Positions 37,085 through 50,759 of a stretch of DNA of 64,000 nucleotides are shown piece by piece. The notes beneath the pieces were generated by a model that had not been told where the DNA came from, did no database searches, and saw nothing but the letters and a program-made list of their open reading frames with translations. The stretch covers positions 81,864,890 to 81,928,889 of the forward strand of contig OY740774.1 in the NCBI GenBank assembly GCA_963513935.1. The letters are read 5' to 3'. The DNA comes from Aphrophora alni. Taxonomy: Eukaryota > Arthropoda > Insecta > Hemiptera > Aphrophoridae. The position numbers and the translations under genes were made by a program. Position 1 is the stretch's first letter. Every line of letters begins with the position of its first letter.

Positions 37085-37640
37085 ATAGTGGTGTTGTCGA
37101 ATTGGTCCCACGGTCTGTTAGAGTCGTAAACACGACGGTTGAATTGGGTCCATGGTCAGTTCGGAGGCAGTGTCGAATTGGACCCATACCTCTAAAATCA
37201 TGACCTACAAAATGGAATGCTCGCATCCACCTTAGTTTTAAATACATTAACATCTAAAATAGATGTTTGGTTAGGTTAGGTTAGGTGTTGCGTTGAAACA
37301 GACATTGATCACATTACGTTATTGAGTAGGATTATTCGTAAGTTTAAATAATAATTAAAAGATGAAAGTACAGTATTTTTAATGAATTTTATATTTGTTT
37401 ATGTTTTAGTGAAGTTTTATTGCTTACGATTAGTTTTATTTTTTAATTCTATCTTACATTAAAATAAAAACGAATGTCTGATCACTTAACAAAACTAATG
37501 TTGCCCGATCATCTAACTAATGTTAAATGTTGCCCGACTGACCAGGGGCCCAATTCAACTCCGATCCTTCGAGGGTTGACGGTAATCCGCCTTGGAATGT
37601 TTTGACCGTGGGCCCAGTTCGACCGTGTCCACAAAATACA
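37085..37640. mobile_element. Inverted-repeat element with GTCGAATTGG(G/T)CCCA motifs
   Basis: Left-side phrases gtcgaattggtcccacggt and gttgaattgggtccatggtc pair with the complements of gaccgtgggcccagttcgac (about 37604-37624) and ctgaccaggggcccaattca (37537-37556). It has no coding content and resembles a MITE. A short ggttaggttaggttagg run lies inside. Confidence 0.6.
37268..37286. repeat. Short TTAGG run (about 3-4 units)
   Basis: The text ggttaggttaggttaggtg is the insect telomere unit. Such short internal runs are common in insect genomes, so no special role is claimed. Confidence 0.8.
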
Positions 37641-37974
37641 CATCATTTCAAAAACCTCTTTTTTGACTTGGAATACCTCAAATGGATACATTCACAAAAA
37701 ATCCGACATTGATTTTTAGAATCATTATTATAACTTTCAATAAATTCCGTAAATGTGAAATAACAAAAAAATGTTCTACCTGGTGTTCAAATACAAATTC
37801 CTAACAGGTCCAAAAATGCCTCTTTTTATGTCAATCGTCTTTTGACTTTGTTCATAAACAAAACATTAGAACGGATTGAAATATAAATATAAAATTTAGT
37901 GGAATGTTTTATTTAGTTTGCTGTTTATTTAACCGTATCAAAATTATTTATTAAGATACACCAATCTGTTTATG

Positions 37975-38690
37975 GTTGTCACTTCCACGACCAATCTAAC
38001 GACCCTTAAGGTGATTACATAATAGTTTAGCAGGGTTTTCAAAATGAGGTCCAGCTCCATCTTGCTAGAACTGCAAAATGAGGCATTATGTGTTGCTTTA
38101 ACATTTCCAAGTATCTTTTATAGTCTGATGTGTCATAGTTTACATAATACACCATCGACAGTTATAGCTGCCCAAACCGCAACACCTTTTGATTTAAGCT
38201 ACTTCTGCTCAAGAATGAGGTTGTCGGTGTTGTAGTAATTACAGTTGTACCTGCTTATCATACCATCACCGTAGAAAGTATATTTATCTGAAAATCAACA
38301 ATATAATGGCAGTCGGGATCAACTTTATGATGCTCAATAATACGTGAACAAAACTCAACTTTCCTATTCAGGGTCATCCTCAAGAAAATTATGATAAAGG
38401 TGGCTTTAAAACATTTGTACTTCTTTTCTTTTTATACTCTAGACAGTCGATTTTGAGATACCAATATCTAAAGAAAGTCAATGAATTAGGTTTACTTGGA
38501 GATCGGAGTAATGAAGGACGCAACATTTCCTCTTTCCTTCAGCCGAACTGGCTGTATTTTTAACCTACAATGTCAGTTTCCAACAACAAACACTTCCAGT
38601 TAGATATTTTTCGATGGTGGTTCAACGTCTGGAAATGAAGATAGGAAATACAATATGGACTCTGCAAGATTGTCAAATGCAATGACCATA
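37975..38690 (-). pseudogene. Tc1/mariner-type transposase relic, inverted internal fragment
   Basis: It is an inverted copy of about 41795-42510, including tgaggcattatgtg and atcttgctagaactgcaaaa near 38060-38095. It lacks the terminal inverted repeats of the copy at 41398-43041, so it is only an internal fragment. Confidence 0.75.
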
Positions 38691-39404
38691 AAAAATATTA
38701 TCTTAGTACTAAAGCGTACTAGCTTTAGGCTATGCATGCGTTATGATGAGGGGGGGGGGAGGTTGTTGTATAGAGAGGAAGTGCAAACGTTTTGATGTGG
38801 AGGGGAGAAAGCGAGGGTAATTAATTTTGCAGAGCGTGACGAGAATACATTAATGAGCCGAAAAAAAGAGTAAAAATTTAAATACTCTTAAGGCCATGTA
38901 ACGAGAATATTTAACTTCTAAATCACAAAGTTACGACGGTTTTTAACACGTTTTTATTAACTCGCTTTCTTGTCTGTTTGTTTGTCTCTTCGGTACAAAT
39001 TTTGCAATCAAACTAACTTCCCGATGAGCTAAATACTTGAAAATTGAAAAAATACCTCAGAAATGGATGGCAGTTTATATGAACTATCTTTCTTGTCTGT
39101 CCGTCAATCGTGGAAAAATAAATGGTAGGTAATTTGGGACCACTCACTGGTAACTATTTGAAGGTCTTGCGAAATCATTGGAAGTTCATCGACGAGATCT
39201 CCATGGTTCCATACGAAATGTTTTGCGTTATCGATTCTAGATTGCGACACTGAAAAAAGGAAGGCAAATGAACAATTCGGTGGCATTAGTATTATGGATT
39301 TTGGAGATTTGTTAATCTCATTAAGATGTTTGAAATAAATTGCAAAATTTGACACCCACAAGTCTAAAAAGCAAAAAATATTTATTTTAATACCATTTTA
39401 TATA

Positions 39405-39880
39405 ACCACGTTTTTAAAACGAACTAAAAAGTCTAAAATAATTTCTCGTAGATCCATACAGATTTATAACCCCGTACAGATTCCTATCCTCATACAGAAT
39501 GTCCTGAAAATTTGTGACCGTGAATTTTAAATAGCTATGAAAATACTTGTAAGTTTTAAAACGAAAAACGTGGAGCGCATAACATAGAGTGTAAGGAATG
39601 TAGGGAGCAGCTGTTGTTGTCGTTGAGAAAACTCTCGAAATTCCTAATAGAGGGCAAGTAGCTCCTAATTAAATAGATGGGGATAATATTCCATTATCTT
39701 TTTCATGTGCCTCACGATTTTCGTTTTAAAACTTACAAGTATAATCATAGCTATTAAAATTCCACAATCACAAATTTTCAGGTCAATCTGTATGGGGTTA
39801 GGAATCTGTTTGGGGTTATAAATCTGTATGGGGCTACGAGAAATTATTTTATACTTTTTAGTTCGTTTTAAAAACTTGAT
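39405..39880. mobile_element. Foldback element, about 475 bp
   Basis: The left arm (about 39408-39557: gttttaaaacgaactaaaaag, ccatacagatttataaccccg) pairs with the right arm (about 39720-39879: ggggttataaatctgtatgg, actttttagttcgttttaaa). The arms differ by some mismatches. There is no coding content. Confidence 0.75.
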
Positions 39881-39940
39881 TTTAACAAAAAATTATTTAA
39901 TTCGTAGTGTGTACATACTGAAAGGTTTATTGTTTTATAT

Positions 39941-39983
39941 CTCTCTGAGGATGGTAACTATGTTACAGAAATGTACATTAGGG
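39941..39983 (+). ncRNA. Hammerhead-ribozyme-like motif HH2
   Basis: The order is CTCT (stem I), CTGAGGA (39945-39951), TG, GTAAC-TAT-GTTAC (stem II), A, GAA, ATGTACAT (stem III palindrome, AUG/CAU with a UA loop), T, and AGGG pairing with CTCT (A-U, G-C, G-U, G-C). All elements of a type I hammerhead order are present, with two extra bases on one side of stem II. Confidence 0.5.
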
Positions 39984-40239
39984 TTTTATACTTCCTAACG
40001 TTAATTGTGTTTGTGTTTTATTTGTAGTTTGGGGATTACTTCTTACATAGTGTATTATTATTACACAAGGCTCACTGGAATGGAAGACGCTGTCATTTTT
40101 GAACGGCTTTACAAACCTTGTAGGTAAACAATAGCTTTGTAAGTAAAATTTGACCCCCTTTAAAAAATATAGAATATCGGGGGGGGGGGGGGAGTTGAAC
40201 ATTTTTTTTAAAATGTAGGTATTATAGCTTGTGGCACAT

Positions 40240-41100
40240 TATTTTGAACTTCATTAAAAAACAAAAACATTGGTGCAATTTTTAGTTGAGTATGATGATT
40301 GGTAACAAAATGGTGGATGATAAAAGTATAAAGAAAATGTACTTGTTACTCTATAATCATTTGTTGTGCACGGATCTAGTTAGACGTCTTGGCAATTCAA
40401 CAATGACGTCTTTCGATGACAACACGAGGCCTTCTCACCAAATTATAGTAATGACACTCTTTAACGGTTGCATTGCTTCTTACTTTAATGTTTACACAAA
40501 CAAATACTATTTTCTTTGTAAGAATAGTTATTATTTATTTTTTTAAAATTGTAGGATGATTCCTCACATCCTACATGGAAATGTATATATTTTTAATGAA
40601 AGTTTTTAAATCACGTTTAATTACAACTAGTGATAAGAGCTTATCTAGCAATACACATTTCATATTAATGTCACAGTTTGCTGGAGTATCCCCAAACGAT
40701 GCAGTCCTGATAAGTATACAATCTGTTCATCTGTAATTAATTATATGCACTCATAACAAAGTTCTAGAGGCTTCGTCCTTTTCAACCGGGGTATCTCACT
40801 AGAACAGTCGTGTAGGGAATTCATTTCAGCATTCTCGTGTTGTAGAAGTCTGTGTTTATGCTTTTCTGCATACTTCTTGATTTCTTCTATGACGCAACAT
40901 GGAAATAACGCTAATGTTATCAAGCACTTCATACAAATTACGATATTGTGCCGTCAAGTCCTGATGAAACATTAATCCAATTTAAGCATTCTTTCTCTCA
41001 AACACCTGCTGAAGAGCACATTGTGATCTTTGTGGAAGGGTCTTTTTATTAATGCCAGTAAAATTCACAGTTTCAAATAAATAAAGCAAAATGTTTGTTG
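40240..41100. repeat. Dispersed repeat R, copy 1
   Basis: It shares ordered blocks with 44090-44600 and 50380-50730: ttactctataatcat, caattcaacaatgacg-ctttcgatg, ctctttaacggttgcattg, taatgttatcaagcacttca, and tcctgatgaaacattaatcc to caaacacctgctgaagagca. No coding content is recognised. Confidence 0.75.
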
Positions 41101-41397
41101 TAATATTCTCTAACCTTCCTTGTTTAGGATAATTATGTTAATTATTCAAAGAAAATAATATAAAACAAAAATTATACTTTCTAAAATCTACATAAAACAG
41201 AAAAAAATAAATTAAATGATGAGTAATAATTGAAAATGACATTCTATCATTTCAGAGTATCAACTGTATTCAGTGTATATTCTTTTTTTAAACCTATAGA
41301 GAGAAAGTTTGTGACGTGTAGGAAAATGAATTTTTAATTGGACATCTTTTAATTTCCTCTGAGCTCTAAAAAAGCAATGATCTATTATCTATTTATA

Positions 41398-43041
41398 TTC
41401 AGTGTGTTCCACGAATAGGTATTCGTTTTTGGTTATAAAGACCTATGTTATTTTATAACCGATATCTTTGGAATTTTCATGCAACCAAATTACAATAGTA
41501 AACGTTTTCCGTTAAAAAAAAAGTTCTTTGGTTGAATGAAAACAAAATGGCGGTCTATCAAATTAAACCTTAATTTTTTTATAACTTAAATTTTTGAATT
41601 CATTACAAAATATCTGGTAAAAAACATAAAAAACAGTTTTTTTTTACCAAATATAAAACTTAAAGATGTACAAATTTAATAAATAAAATTTAAAAAAGTT
41701 AATAATTGCTTATGATATTCCTCCACTCTCCTAGGTAAACTATTAATTTTAAAAATAAGATTTACAATTTAACAAAAAGTTAAATATTGTGTATGGTCAT
41801 TGCATTTGGCAATCTTGCAGAGTCCATACGGTATTTCAGAGCTTCATTTCCAGACGTTGATCCACCAACCAAAAATTTCTAAGTGGAATTGTTTGTTGTT
41901 GGAAACTGACATTGTAGGTTAAAAAATACAGCCAGTTCGGCTGAAAGAAATGAAGAAATGTTGCGTCCTTCATTACTCCGATCTCCAAGTAAACCTAATC
42001 ATTGATTTTCTTTAGATATTGGTATCTTAAAATCGACTGTCTAGAATATAAAAAGAAATGATGTACAAATATTTTAAAGCCACCTTTTTCATAATTTTAT
42101 TGAAGATGACCCTAATAGGAGAGACGAGTTTTGTTCACGTAATATTGAGCATCATAAAGTTGATCCCGACTGCCATTATATTGTTGATTTTCAGATAAAT
42201 TTATACTTTCTACCGTGATGGTATGATAAGCAGGTACAACTGTAATTACTACAACACCAACAACCTCATTCTTGAGCAGAAGCGGCTTAAATCAAAAGGT
42301 GTTATTGTTTGTGCAGCTATAACTGTCGATGGTGTATTATACTATGACACATCAGACTATAAAAGATACTTGGAAATATTAAATCAACACGTAATGCCTC
42401 ATTTTGCAGTTCTAGCAAGATGGAGCTGCACCTCATTTTGAAAACCCTGTTAAACTGTGCTACTATGTAATCACATCCAGGGTCGTTAGATTGGTCGTGG
42501 AAGTGAATTTTGGACTGGACACAGATGTCGCCAAACCTCTCTCACAGTTAGATACTTTTATTTTGGGGTTACTTGAAAGAACATGTGTATTGCCATACCC
42601 TTAATAATGATAAAGAGTTGAAGAGGGTGAAGATAAAATTATACAAATTCCAAGACATTTCGTTACTAATGTATACACAGCATTTATTAAACAATGTGAT
42701 TAGTGTGTTGTTGCAGTTGAATTTCATTGTAAGTAAAGTTATTTTAGTTTATTGACTCCTGGAATAATAAGTTGTTTCCTTTTTGTAATTCAAGTTTGTT
42801 TAAATAATTGATTAATTTCAGATTTCACCACATATTTAGTAATAAATAACAAAATGTCAAATTATAAGAAATTGATGTTTTATTTTAAAGGCCGTCATTT
42901 TGTTTTCATTCAGCCTAAAAAGATAACATTTTAAGCAATATCTTTTACTACTATAGTTAAGTTGTATGGAGAGTTTCAAAGAAATCTGTTAAAAAATGAC
43001 AGCTATTGTTAATCAAAATCAACATCGTGGAACACAGTATA
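41398..43041 (+). mobile_element. 1.64-kb decayed Tc1/mariner-type transposon
   Basis: The ends are inverted: agtgtgttccacga at 41401-41414 and tcgtggaacacag at 43029-43041. Inward similarity continues for about 200 bp, for example ttgaatgaaaacaaaatggc on the left against the complement of tcattttgttttcattcag on the right. A transposase relic lies between them on the plus strand. Confidence 0.8.
42090..42640 (+). pseudogene. Tc1/mariner-type transposase relic
   Basis: Across several frames the plus strand shows DPNRRDEFC, then VIVCAAITVDGVLYYDTSDY and KRYLEILNQHVMPHF. There follows a stop and QDGAAPHF in another frame; this is the QQDGAPPHF catalytic-Asp region of DDE transposases. Later come MSPNLSHS, a stop, ILLFWGYLKEHVYC and NNDKELK, a worn SPDLTPxDFFLWGYLK. 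Stops and frameshifts make it non-functional. Confidence 0.8.
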
Positions 43042-43919
43042 TCTGTTAATCTGGCACGTGTTTTCAGTGCAGTGTTGTACAACATAATCGTCATGGCCTC
43101 TTTGTATCTGAATATATTTTTAAATATATCTCGAGATTTTTTTAAATGGGTTAAACTTAATATTGTGGGTATCAGTCATATGATTTTCTGAAATTCTAAT
43201 TCTATCAAAATATACTCCAACTATTTTAAGTTTTTTAAAATATGTCTTTTAGGATCTAAACAAAACGTAATGCTCGTTATATTCTCAAAAAGTCAGGTCC
43301 GTGAAAAAGACTAAAAAATTGAGTGTGCGTCGGACCACACGGTGGAAGTTATACTTCTTTGGCCATTCTCATACACCCACTCACGCACACAAACAGACAG
43401 TGTTTTCTTTGTTTACGGAACACCACGTGCACATGCGGAGCAAGAATCTCGTGATTGGAACAGATTTGTTGATAAGAAAAATATGATTTCCTCAATCAAT
43501 ATGGACAACAAATCATTGAAACGCCATCAATACTTCACCAAACTAATTTAAAATATATCAAAATATTATTCAAAAACACCAAAAACTCAGACATAAATCA
43601 AAACTCAAACTATCAAAACACTGAGGCACATGACACATCAACGAATATAAGAAACCTACTGATGCTATCCGGCAACCACAATCATATACACAGGTCTGGA
43701 CATGGGCAGTGGAGGGGGTAAATCTTATTGAAGCCGGGATTAGTAAAATGTAATCTACAAATGTAATTAAAAGTGAAAGATAGATTCTAACTTACTGTAC
43801 TGAGCCCCTTCAAAGAGTAGCGACGTTTCAAAATGCAACCCGCATAACCCAATAGACTTTCCGTATCCCGTATCAACCATAGTGAGTTAGAAAAGCATAT
43901 AAATAATCGATAGTTCTTA

Positions 43920-44110
43920 AAAATTTGTTCTTACTTTTCAGCGTGACGCGGTTTCTCGACCAACATCCCATCCCAAAGTGTCTAACGGGCGCAAAGAAGT
44001 ATAACTTCAAAAAATATTCGCAACATGGCATATAGAAATTCTCATGTCTTTCGATGTCCTAAACACGAGAACCTCTTAATAAACAAATTGATATTCTTTA
44101 ACTGCCACAC
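43920..44110. repeat. Mixed dispersed-repeat segment
   Basis: The text gcgtgacgcggtttctcgacc is related to the 14116-14300 pair, and tctttcgatgtcctaaacacgagaacc is related to 8085-8140. It directly precedes copy 2 of repeat R. Confidence 0.45.
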
Positions 44111-44600
44111 CTGCCACTCTGTATGAAAATACATCCTCACTAGCATATGTAAGTGTTACTCTATAATCATTGAGGACGCATCTAGTGGTATGTCTTAGCA
44201 ATTCAATAATGACGCATTTCGATGCCCTTTTCCTAACAATAGCTTGATACTCCTTAACGGTTGCATTGATTCTCAATTTAATGTTTATAGTATTTAAGAG
44301 TAATAATCATAAACAATTAAAATTGTCCCAATTCAATGTTTTCCCTTTTTTATAGTTTTTTTTTAAAAATTGTATGGTGATCGTTCACATCCTCACATGA
44401 AAGAATCAATAATGTTATCAAACACTTCATCCAAACAACACAATATCGCACTAAGGGTCGTACAGTCCTGATGAAATATTCATCCAATTAACGTTCTTTC
44501 TTAAACACCTGCTGCTGAGCATACTGTACTTTTTGTGCTAGGAGTCGTTTTATTAATGGCATTAATAATTCATAAGTTTCAAATAAATAAAACCTTTTAG
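44090..44600. repeat. Dispersed repeat R, copy 2
   Basis: It shares the same ordered blocks as copy 1 (gttactctataatcatt, ccttaacggttgcattgatt, atgttatcaaacacttcatcc, tcctgatgaaatattcatcc). Confidence 0.75.
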
Positions 44601-45149
44601 TTTTTAAATTTCCAAACTTACATATTTGAGCTAATTATGTAAATATTTTCCAAAGTAAATTGTAAATAATTCCCTGAACGTGTTTGTTAAAAAATGTTTT
44701 AGTGGAAATATTAAATGTTTTCTCAACAGAAGATATATTTCAACATTTCAACTCAAGTAAGTCCCCTACATTCAGTTTATTCCGTAGTTAATGTTACATA
44801 ACCTCAAATTTTACATACCAATTTTAAACAAATTGTTTTAATTATAGAAATGATTAGTATTTCTAAGACTTGGAAGCTTGGTTAGCAACAGCGTCGAGGA
44901 AGAATCTTCGACTCTGATTGGTCGACGCAAGACCAGATATGGAATTTGAAGTTTAAATGAAATGTTAAAATCCTAATAACTTGTATACAAAGTAATGTAA
45001 ATTTGAAACTTTTTATTAATAATACATTTAAGAAGATTATGTAGAAATAGGAAATGAATACTGAGTAATGTTTTTGATGGAAAATAAGAACAGACAAAGT
45101 GTGAAAAATGAAAAATGAAGATTTAAAACTAGACTATGTGTGATCGAAA

Positions 45150-46130
<981 letters not shown>

Positions 46131-47029
46131 ACTTGTTCAAAGTTGACACTATGATAAAGAGTGGTTTATCAAACTTATTACTTCTAACATCATTAAATTG
46201 CTGTTATACAGTATAAATTGACTCACAGTATTTTTTGATCATACCTCGTATTCCAGGTATTTAACTAAAAGATGGAGAAATTCGTTTAGAAATAATTTGT
46301 GTCTAAATAATAGAGTAATAAATAAAATGAAATTAGCAGAAATATATAAGAAATTAGAGGAAAAGATCAAACAAAATTCTACTTTTTCTAGACAGTCGGG
46401 GGTTTTTAAGTGAGATGCCTCGAGCACACACATTTTACTCACTCTATCTCACTATACTTATCATTTCAAGTATAAATTTCATCTTTACCGTTGCAAATAA
46501 AAAAAAATCATTGTTGAGTTTTTTTGGAAATATTAGCTTTGTAAATTAAAAGAAAAACACTGTTGGGCAGAGAGGGATATTTTACAGCTTTAATTTGTGT
46601 GGAAGGACGTTTTAAAATCAGAAAATTTTAATTTCTTACCTTATTTGAAGTCGAGTGTAATTTTGTGTTAAAAAAATAGTTATCAAATAGTTTTTTTTTC
46701 TTTCCCGAAAATATCCACATATTTATTGTTCCTACAATAAAATACTTAGAGACAATTTTGTTCATTATAAAATTACAACAAAATAAGATGGAAGTTGATA
46801 AGTCTGTTCAATGAAATGTTACATATATTTAAATTTGGATATATTAGTTAGACTTGTCAATATTTTCAGTACAAATTAGTATTTTAATATGTTTATATCC
46901 ACAACTATTTTTTAGAATTTATTTTAAAGCATGTTTATAAGCTAAATATTTACAATAAGTACACTTTAAATGTTGAAGTTCAAACGAAATGATTTCCATA
47001 TGTTAGTTTTAAGCATTTTGTTTGTAGAT

Positions 47030-47785
47030 TAAAAATCAACAGAACTATTGTTATTTGGAATGCTTTCTCTTGTGACTATCAAAACTACTACAGTTGATGT
47101 TTTCAATTTATTTCGGTGAACTGTTTTGCAATTCTTTAGCTCACTGAACACTCTCTCAACTGAGGTATTACTAAAAGGTAATATCAATAAAAACCTGATG
47201 ATCGTCTGCAGGTTTGGAAATCCAGAAACTCTTGAGATGGTCCTAATCTCAAATACATTCTCCCAATATTCTGATGCAGGTTCTGTTCATCTAAGAAGAG
47301 ATGTTTGTGATCAACCAGAGAATAAGATTTCCATTTAGAATCCAATATCTGAGGGTTCACAAAACCTTTAATTACTGGAAATCTCTTTATTACAGGAAGT
47401 AGAGTTTTGACAGTAAATGTCTGGGCTTTCTTTGGCTGTACAATATCCAGAATATCGAAAAGAGGGTCTGCAAAGTCAAACTTTTTTTTTATTTGGCTTA
47501 CAACTTCAACATTAAAATTCATACATGTTTTATAAAACAGTTCTAAAGCTTGAGGTTTCACATTAGGGTCATGTTTTAGAGAAATTTCAGTTACTGCAGC
47601 TGAAATTCCAAGGTAGATGTCCTCCAGTTTAACAAAATACCTGGGATTGGTATGATCAACTTCAAGTATAGGGAATTTTTTTTTATGTAAGTAATTTCCA
47701 TATAATTAGAGCACAAGTCCTTCAAAAACTTCTCAACCTTAAACTTCAGTAAGTGTAGAAGAGGACATTCACTCTGAAATAAGCA
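47030..47785 (-). pseudogene. hAT-type transposase relic with C-terminal dimerisation domain
   Basis: Minus-strand translation reads CPLLHLLKFKVEKFLKDLC, a frameshift near 47680, then VEVVSQIKKKFDFADPLFDI and VKTLLPVIKRFPVIKGFVNP. After another shift near 47220 it reads LPFSNTSVERVFSELKNCKT and VHRNKLKTSTVVVLI, with a stop near 47033. The SxxxERxFSxLK block is the conserved hAT C-terminal dimerisation motif. About 240 residues are present. The frameshifts argue against a domesticated, working gene. Confidence 0.82.
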
Positions 47786-48689
47786 GTTGAACTAATTTAA
47801 AAGCCCAATGTCATTTATTATATCATTATTTCACTGCCACCGGATAACCCGCTTTTACATTGTTTTTCATCATTACCCTCCAAATTACCCACTAGTGTTA
47901 AAATTACCCTAAAATCGGGTAGTTACCCGCTAATTGGCAACGTAGAGGCAGAGTAATAGAGGGTCATTCGAGAGTGTCCGACCTTCCATCGGCTCTATCC
48001 GACAGCCTGCGCCAACATGATGTGCAATCGATTCTTACGTAAAAAACGACCCACACAGATCTGCAATGCCACTATAATAATTCAACTGATCTAAAAACAT
48101 TCGCTTTTAAAATAAGTTTTGTTGAAAAATCGTAGGGTATCCATAAAACACAATAATTTCTTATTTCATAAACATTTGTAATTAACAATATTTGTCTGTT
48201 TCGTATGTTTTTAGGATGGGTAATCGTCAACTTTTAACCAGCTCCCTCCCTCCTCGCCAATGTCCTCCCTATCGTTCTCCACAGAGACTTACGCTAATTA
48301 CTTCATGTTTAATATTTCATCAATAGATATGTTTTACCATTAGTCGTAGTAATTCATTTACAAATAGTTCACAACTTATGTACACGAACGTTGTGGTAAT
48401 ATTGAGACACTCTGTATTTGTTACAATATTCTAAGTTCAGGTGCGACCTGGAGGGATGACAAGGGATGGTAATGCAGTTTATTAACCCAACACGGTGTGA
48501 TGCTTTTAATTGACAAGTAAACTCATTTACAACCCTCACCTTGTTTGGCGGACATGTTTGCTTTGACGCCCTTATATCGTTTGTTCACTTTGTTTATTAC
48601 TTTCTGATATACAGCTTGATTGAAACTGATGTGACAGCTGTTTTATTCGACAAGTGCAAAAGTTAAAAAAAAAACAAATTTTAAAAGCT

Positions 48690-48880
48690 AACCCCAGGAT
48701 ATTTTGAGTTGAAACTAGAGGTATTACCAAATTTTTTCATATCACCATTTTTCTAATATGGCGGTAAGCTAAAACATTTCTTAAATGAATCCCTACACAT
48801 TATTTTAAGATTTTTTTATTCTTGTATATATTTCGATACCTCTAACCATTTAGAAGTTATAAATTGCGAAGGTTTAAAGA
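48690..48880 (-). repeat. MITE-like repeat M, inverted copy
   Basis: It is the complement of the 50060-50230 block: gaggtattaccaaattttt, tattttaagatttttttattc, ctctaaccatttagaag. Confidence 0.65.
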
Positions 48881-48964
48881 ATTTTCAGAGATCCATTTAC
48901 CGTAATTAAAAAAATTGAAACGAATTTAAAATTGCAAGATTAAAAAATTCCAACATTTTTGAGA

Positions 48965-49555
48965 AATAAATAATAAATAAATATCTTTTTATATGTCTTA
49001 GCAATCCATATTATTATGCTACAAGTTTCAAAGTTTCAGTGCCGACATCTTCAGGCTGACACTTAACTAAAACACTAAACACTAAACAACCCTTATAAGA
49101 CATAAAATGTTATTTTGTCTTATATTTTAAATTACAATTTTCTGTCAATAACAACATGTTATTCCAGCTGGGAGTTCCTTGGCGGGATTGTAATCTATAT
49201 GTTATCTAGATTTATGCTAGTTACTGCATATTATTTGAATTTGGAGTTTCTGAATTATTAAATTATAAATGCTGTTAGAATTAAATTTTATGTCTTTGGG
49301 TTGGTATTAGTATGTTTGTAAATTTCAAATTCCTCAAGTACATTCGTCCTTCTGTATTTTATGTAGTATTTCCATGTGGTCTTCTATGTTTTGTATGAGT
49401 GATTACTATCAATTTGTAATGTAGATCTGTTTGAGTTGTGATTCCTTTTCGGCAGATGTTCTTTAAACCTTACAAACAACAAACGATGAATCATGTAGCA
49501 TAATAATATGAATTGCTAAGACACACAAAAAAGTATTTATAACCATTTATTTATA
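48965..49555. mobile_element. Inverted-repeat unit with hammerhead-like remnant; possible Penelope-like terminal copies
   Basis: Left gtcttagcaatccatattat (from 48995) through 49023 is the complement of 49494-49522 with one mismatch in 29 bp, and weaker similarity extends outward. A degraded CTGAAGA-GAAAC motif lies just inside the left arm on the minus strand. The layout parallels the 15307-15607 unit. Confidence 0.6.
49030..49060 (-). ncRNA. Degenerate hammerhead-like motif HH6
   Basis: CTGAAGA at 49054-49048 is followed by tgtcggcact and gaaac on the minus strand. Stem II is reduced to about two pairs and stem III is not palindromic. It is a decayed relative of the intact motifs. Confidence 0.25.
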
Positions 49556-49979
49556 AATAAAACAATTCGAAAGCCTAAAATGATTTCTATATTTAATAAT
49601 TATTTTTCTGGATAAAAATAATGTTGGCAGATCAGTTTTAAACCAAATTCAATAAAAGGAAGTCTTAAATGCCACTCAAATCTCAACATTCGATTTTGTG
49701 CAACTTTCTACTTGTGTAGAACGCCTATTGGCTTACACCAATTCTTAATTAATACAGGATGTATGAAATCTTGTGGATGAGTTACTACAGCCGAAACCAA
49801 CGTTTTAATTTTGCTTAAAAATACATTTCGTTCTTCTTTACAAAGTGTAATACATTTAGTAATAATAAAGAGTTGGTGTATACCAGTAGATGTTCTAAAT
49901 AATTATCAGAAAATTATCATCTTTGTTTTCTATCTATAACTCTAATATTCCTCATCCTACAGAACATATAAAATTCCTA

Positions 49980-50345
49980 GCTCTAGTCCTGATTTTGACT
50001 TTGAAAAATAAGAGAATTCGTTTCAGGAAATATCTTGAATTTGCTATTTTTTAAAACAAGCGCCTGTAGCTCCTAAACGGTTAGAGATGTAGAAAAATAC
50101 CCAAGAATAAAAAGTCTTAAAATAATGTATTTTATCTAAGAACTCTACAATAGGGATTCCTATTAGAAAAATTATAAGCTTACCATCATATTGGAAAAAT
50201 TACGTATTGGAAAACTTGGTAATACCTTTAGTGTTAACTAAAATATATATATATATATATATGCGGTAATCTTTTAAAGTTTTTTTTTGTAATTTTTGTA
50301 TTAAATAAAACAGCGGTCACACATATTTCAATCACCCTGTATAGA
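49980..50345. mobile_element. MITE-like repeat M, copy ending CACCCTGTATAG
   Basis: It shares cggttagagatgtagaaaaatacc, aagaataaaaagtcttaaaa and tttcaatcaccctgtatag with 50760-51080. The right end carries the Tc1/mariner-like terminal motif. Confidence 0.65.
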
Positions 50346-50379
50346 CAGTTACGCGATGGGTCATTGCTTGTTATGTTTA

Positions 50380-50730
50380 CAAAAATTCAGGTCCGTGAAA
50401 AGGCTAAAAAAAAAATAACAGCAACTATGCATTTGTCTTAGTAATTCAACTATACCGCCTTTCAATATACTACACATCTACACGAAAACCTCTTACTAAA
50501 CAAATATATACTCTTTAACGGTTGAATTGCTTCTCAATTTAATGTTTACAGTATTTAAGCGAGGACGCCTTTTCTAGTCTTACTCAATAAAACAAGGCGT
50601 TTTAAATAATTAATGCCAGCAATAATCGTTAAAGTTTAAAGAAATGTATACTATTCAAGATCTCTCACATCCTCACACATGAAAGAATCACTAATGTTAT
50701 CAAAACACTTCATCCAAACAATTCTAGTTT
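50380..50730. repeat. Dispersed repeat R, copy 3
   Basis: Blocks ggtccgtgaaaaggctaaaa, ctctttaacggttgaattgc, ttctcaatttaatgtttaca and atgttatcaaaacacttcatcc match copies 1 and 2. Confidence 0.7.
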
Positions 50731-50759
50731 AAATTCAGCTCAATTTAACTTTGAAAAAC

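Noticed and set aside
37268..37286. Interstitial telomere or fusion point
   Set aside because: It is only three to four TTAGG units, a length common by chance and by repair in insect genomes.
38044..38235. Plus-strand frame of 63 residues
   Set aside because: It is the antisense shadow of the inverted transposase fragment.
47100..47785. Domesticated hAT gene
   Set aside because: At least two frameshifts interrupt the readable protein.
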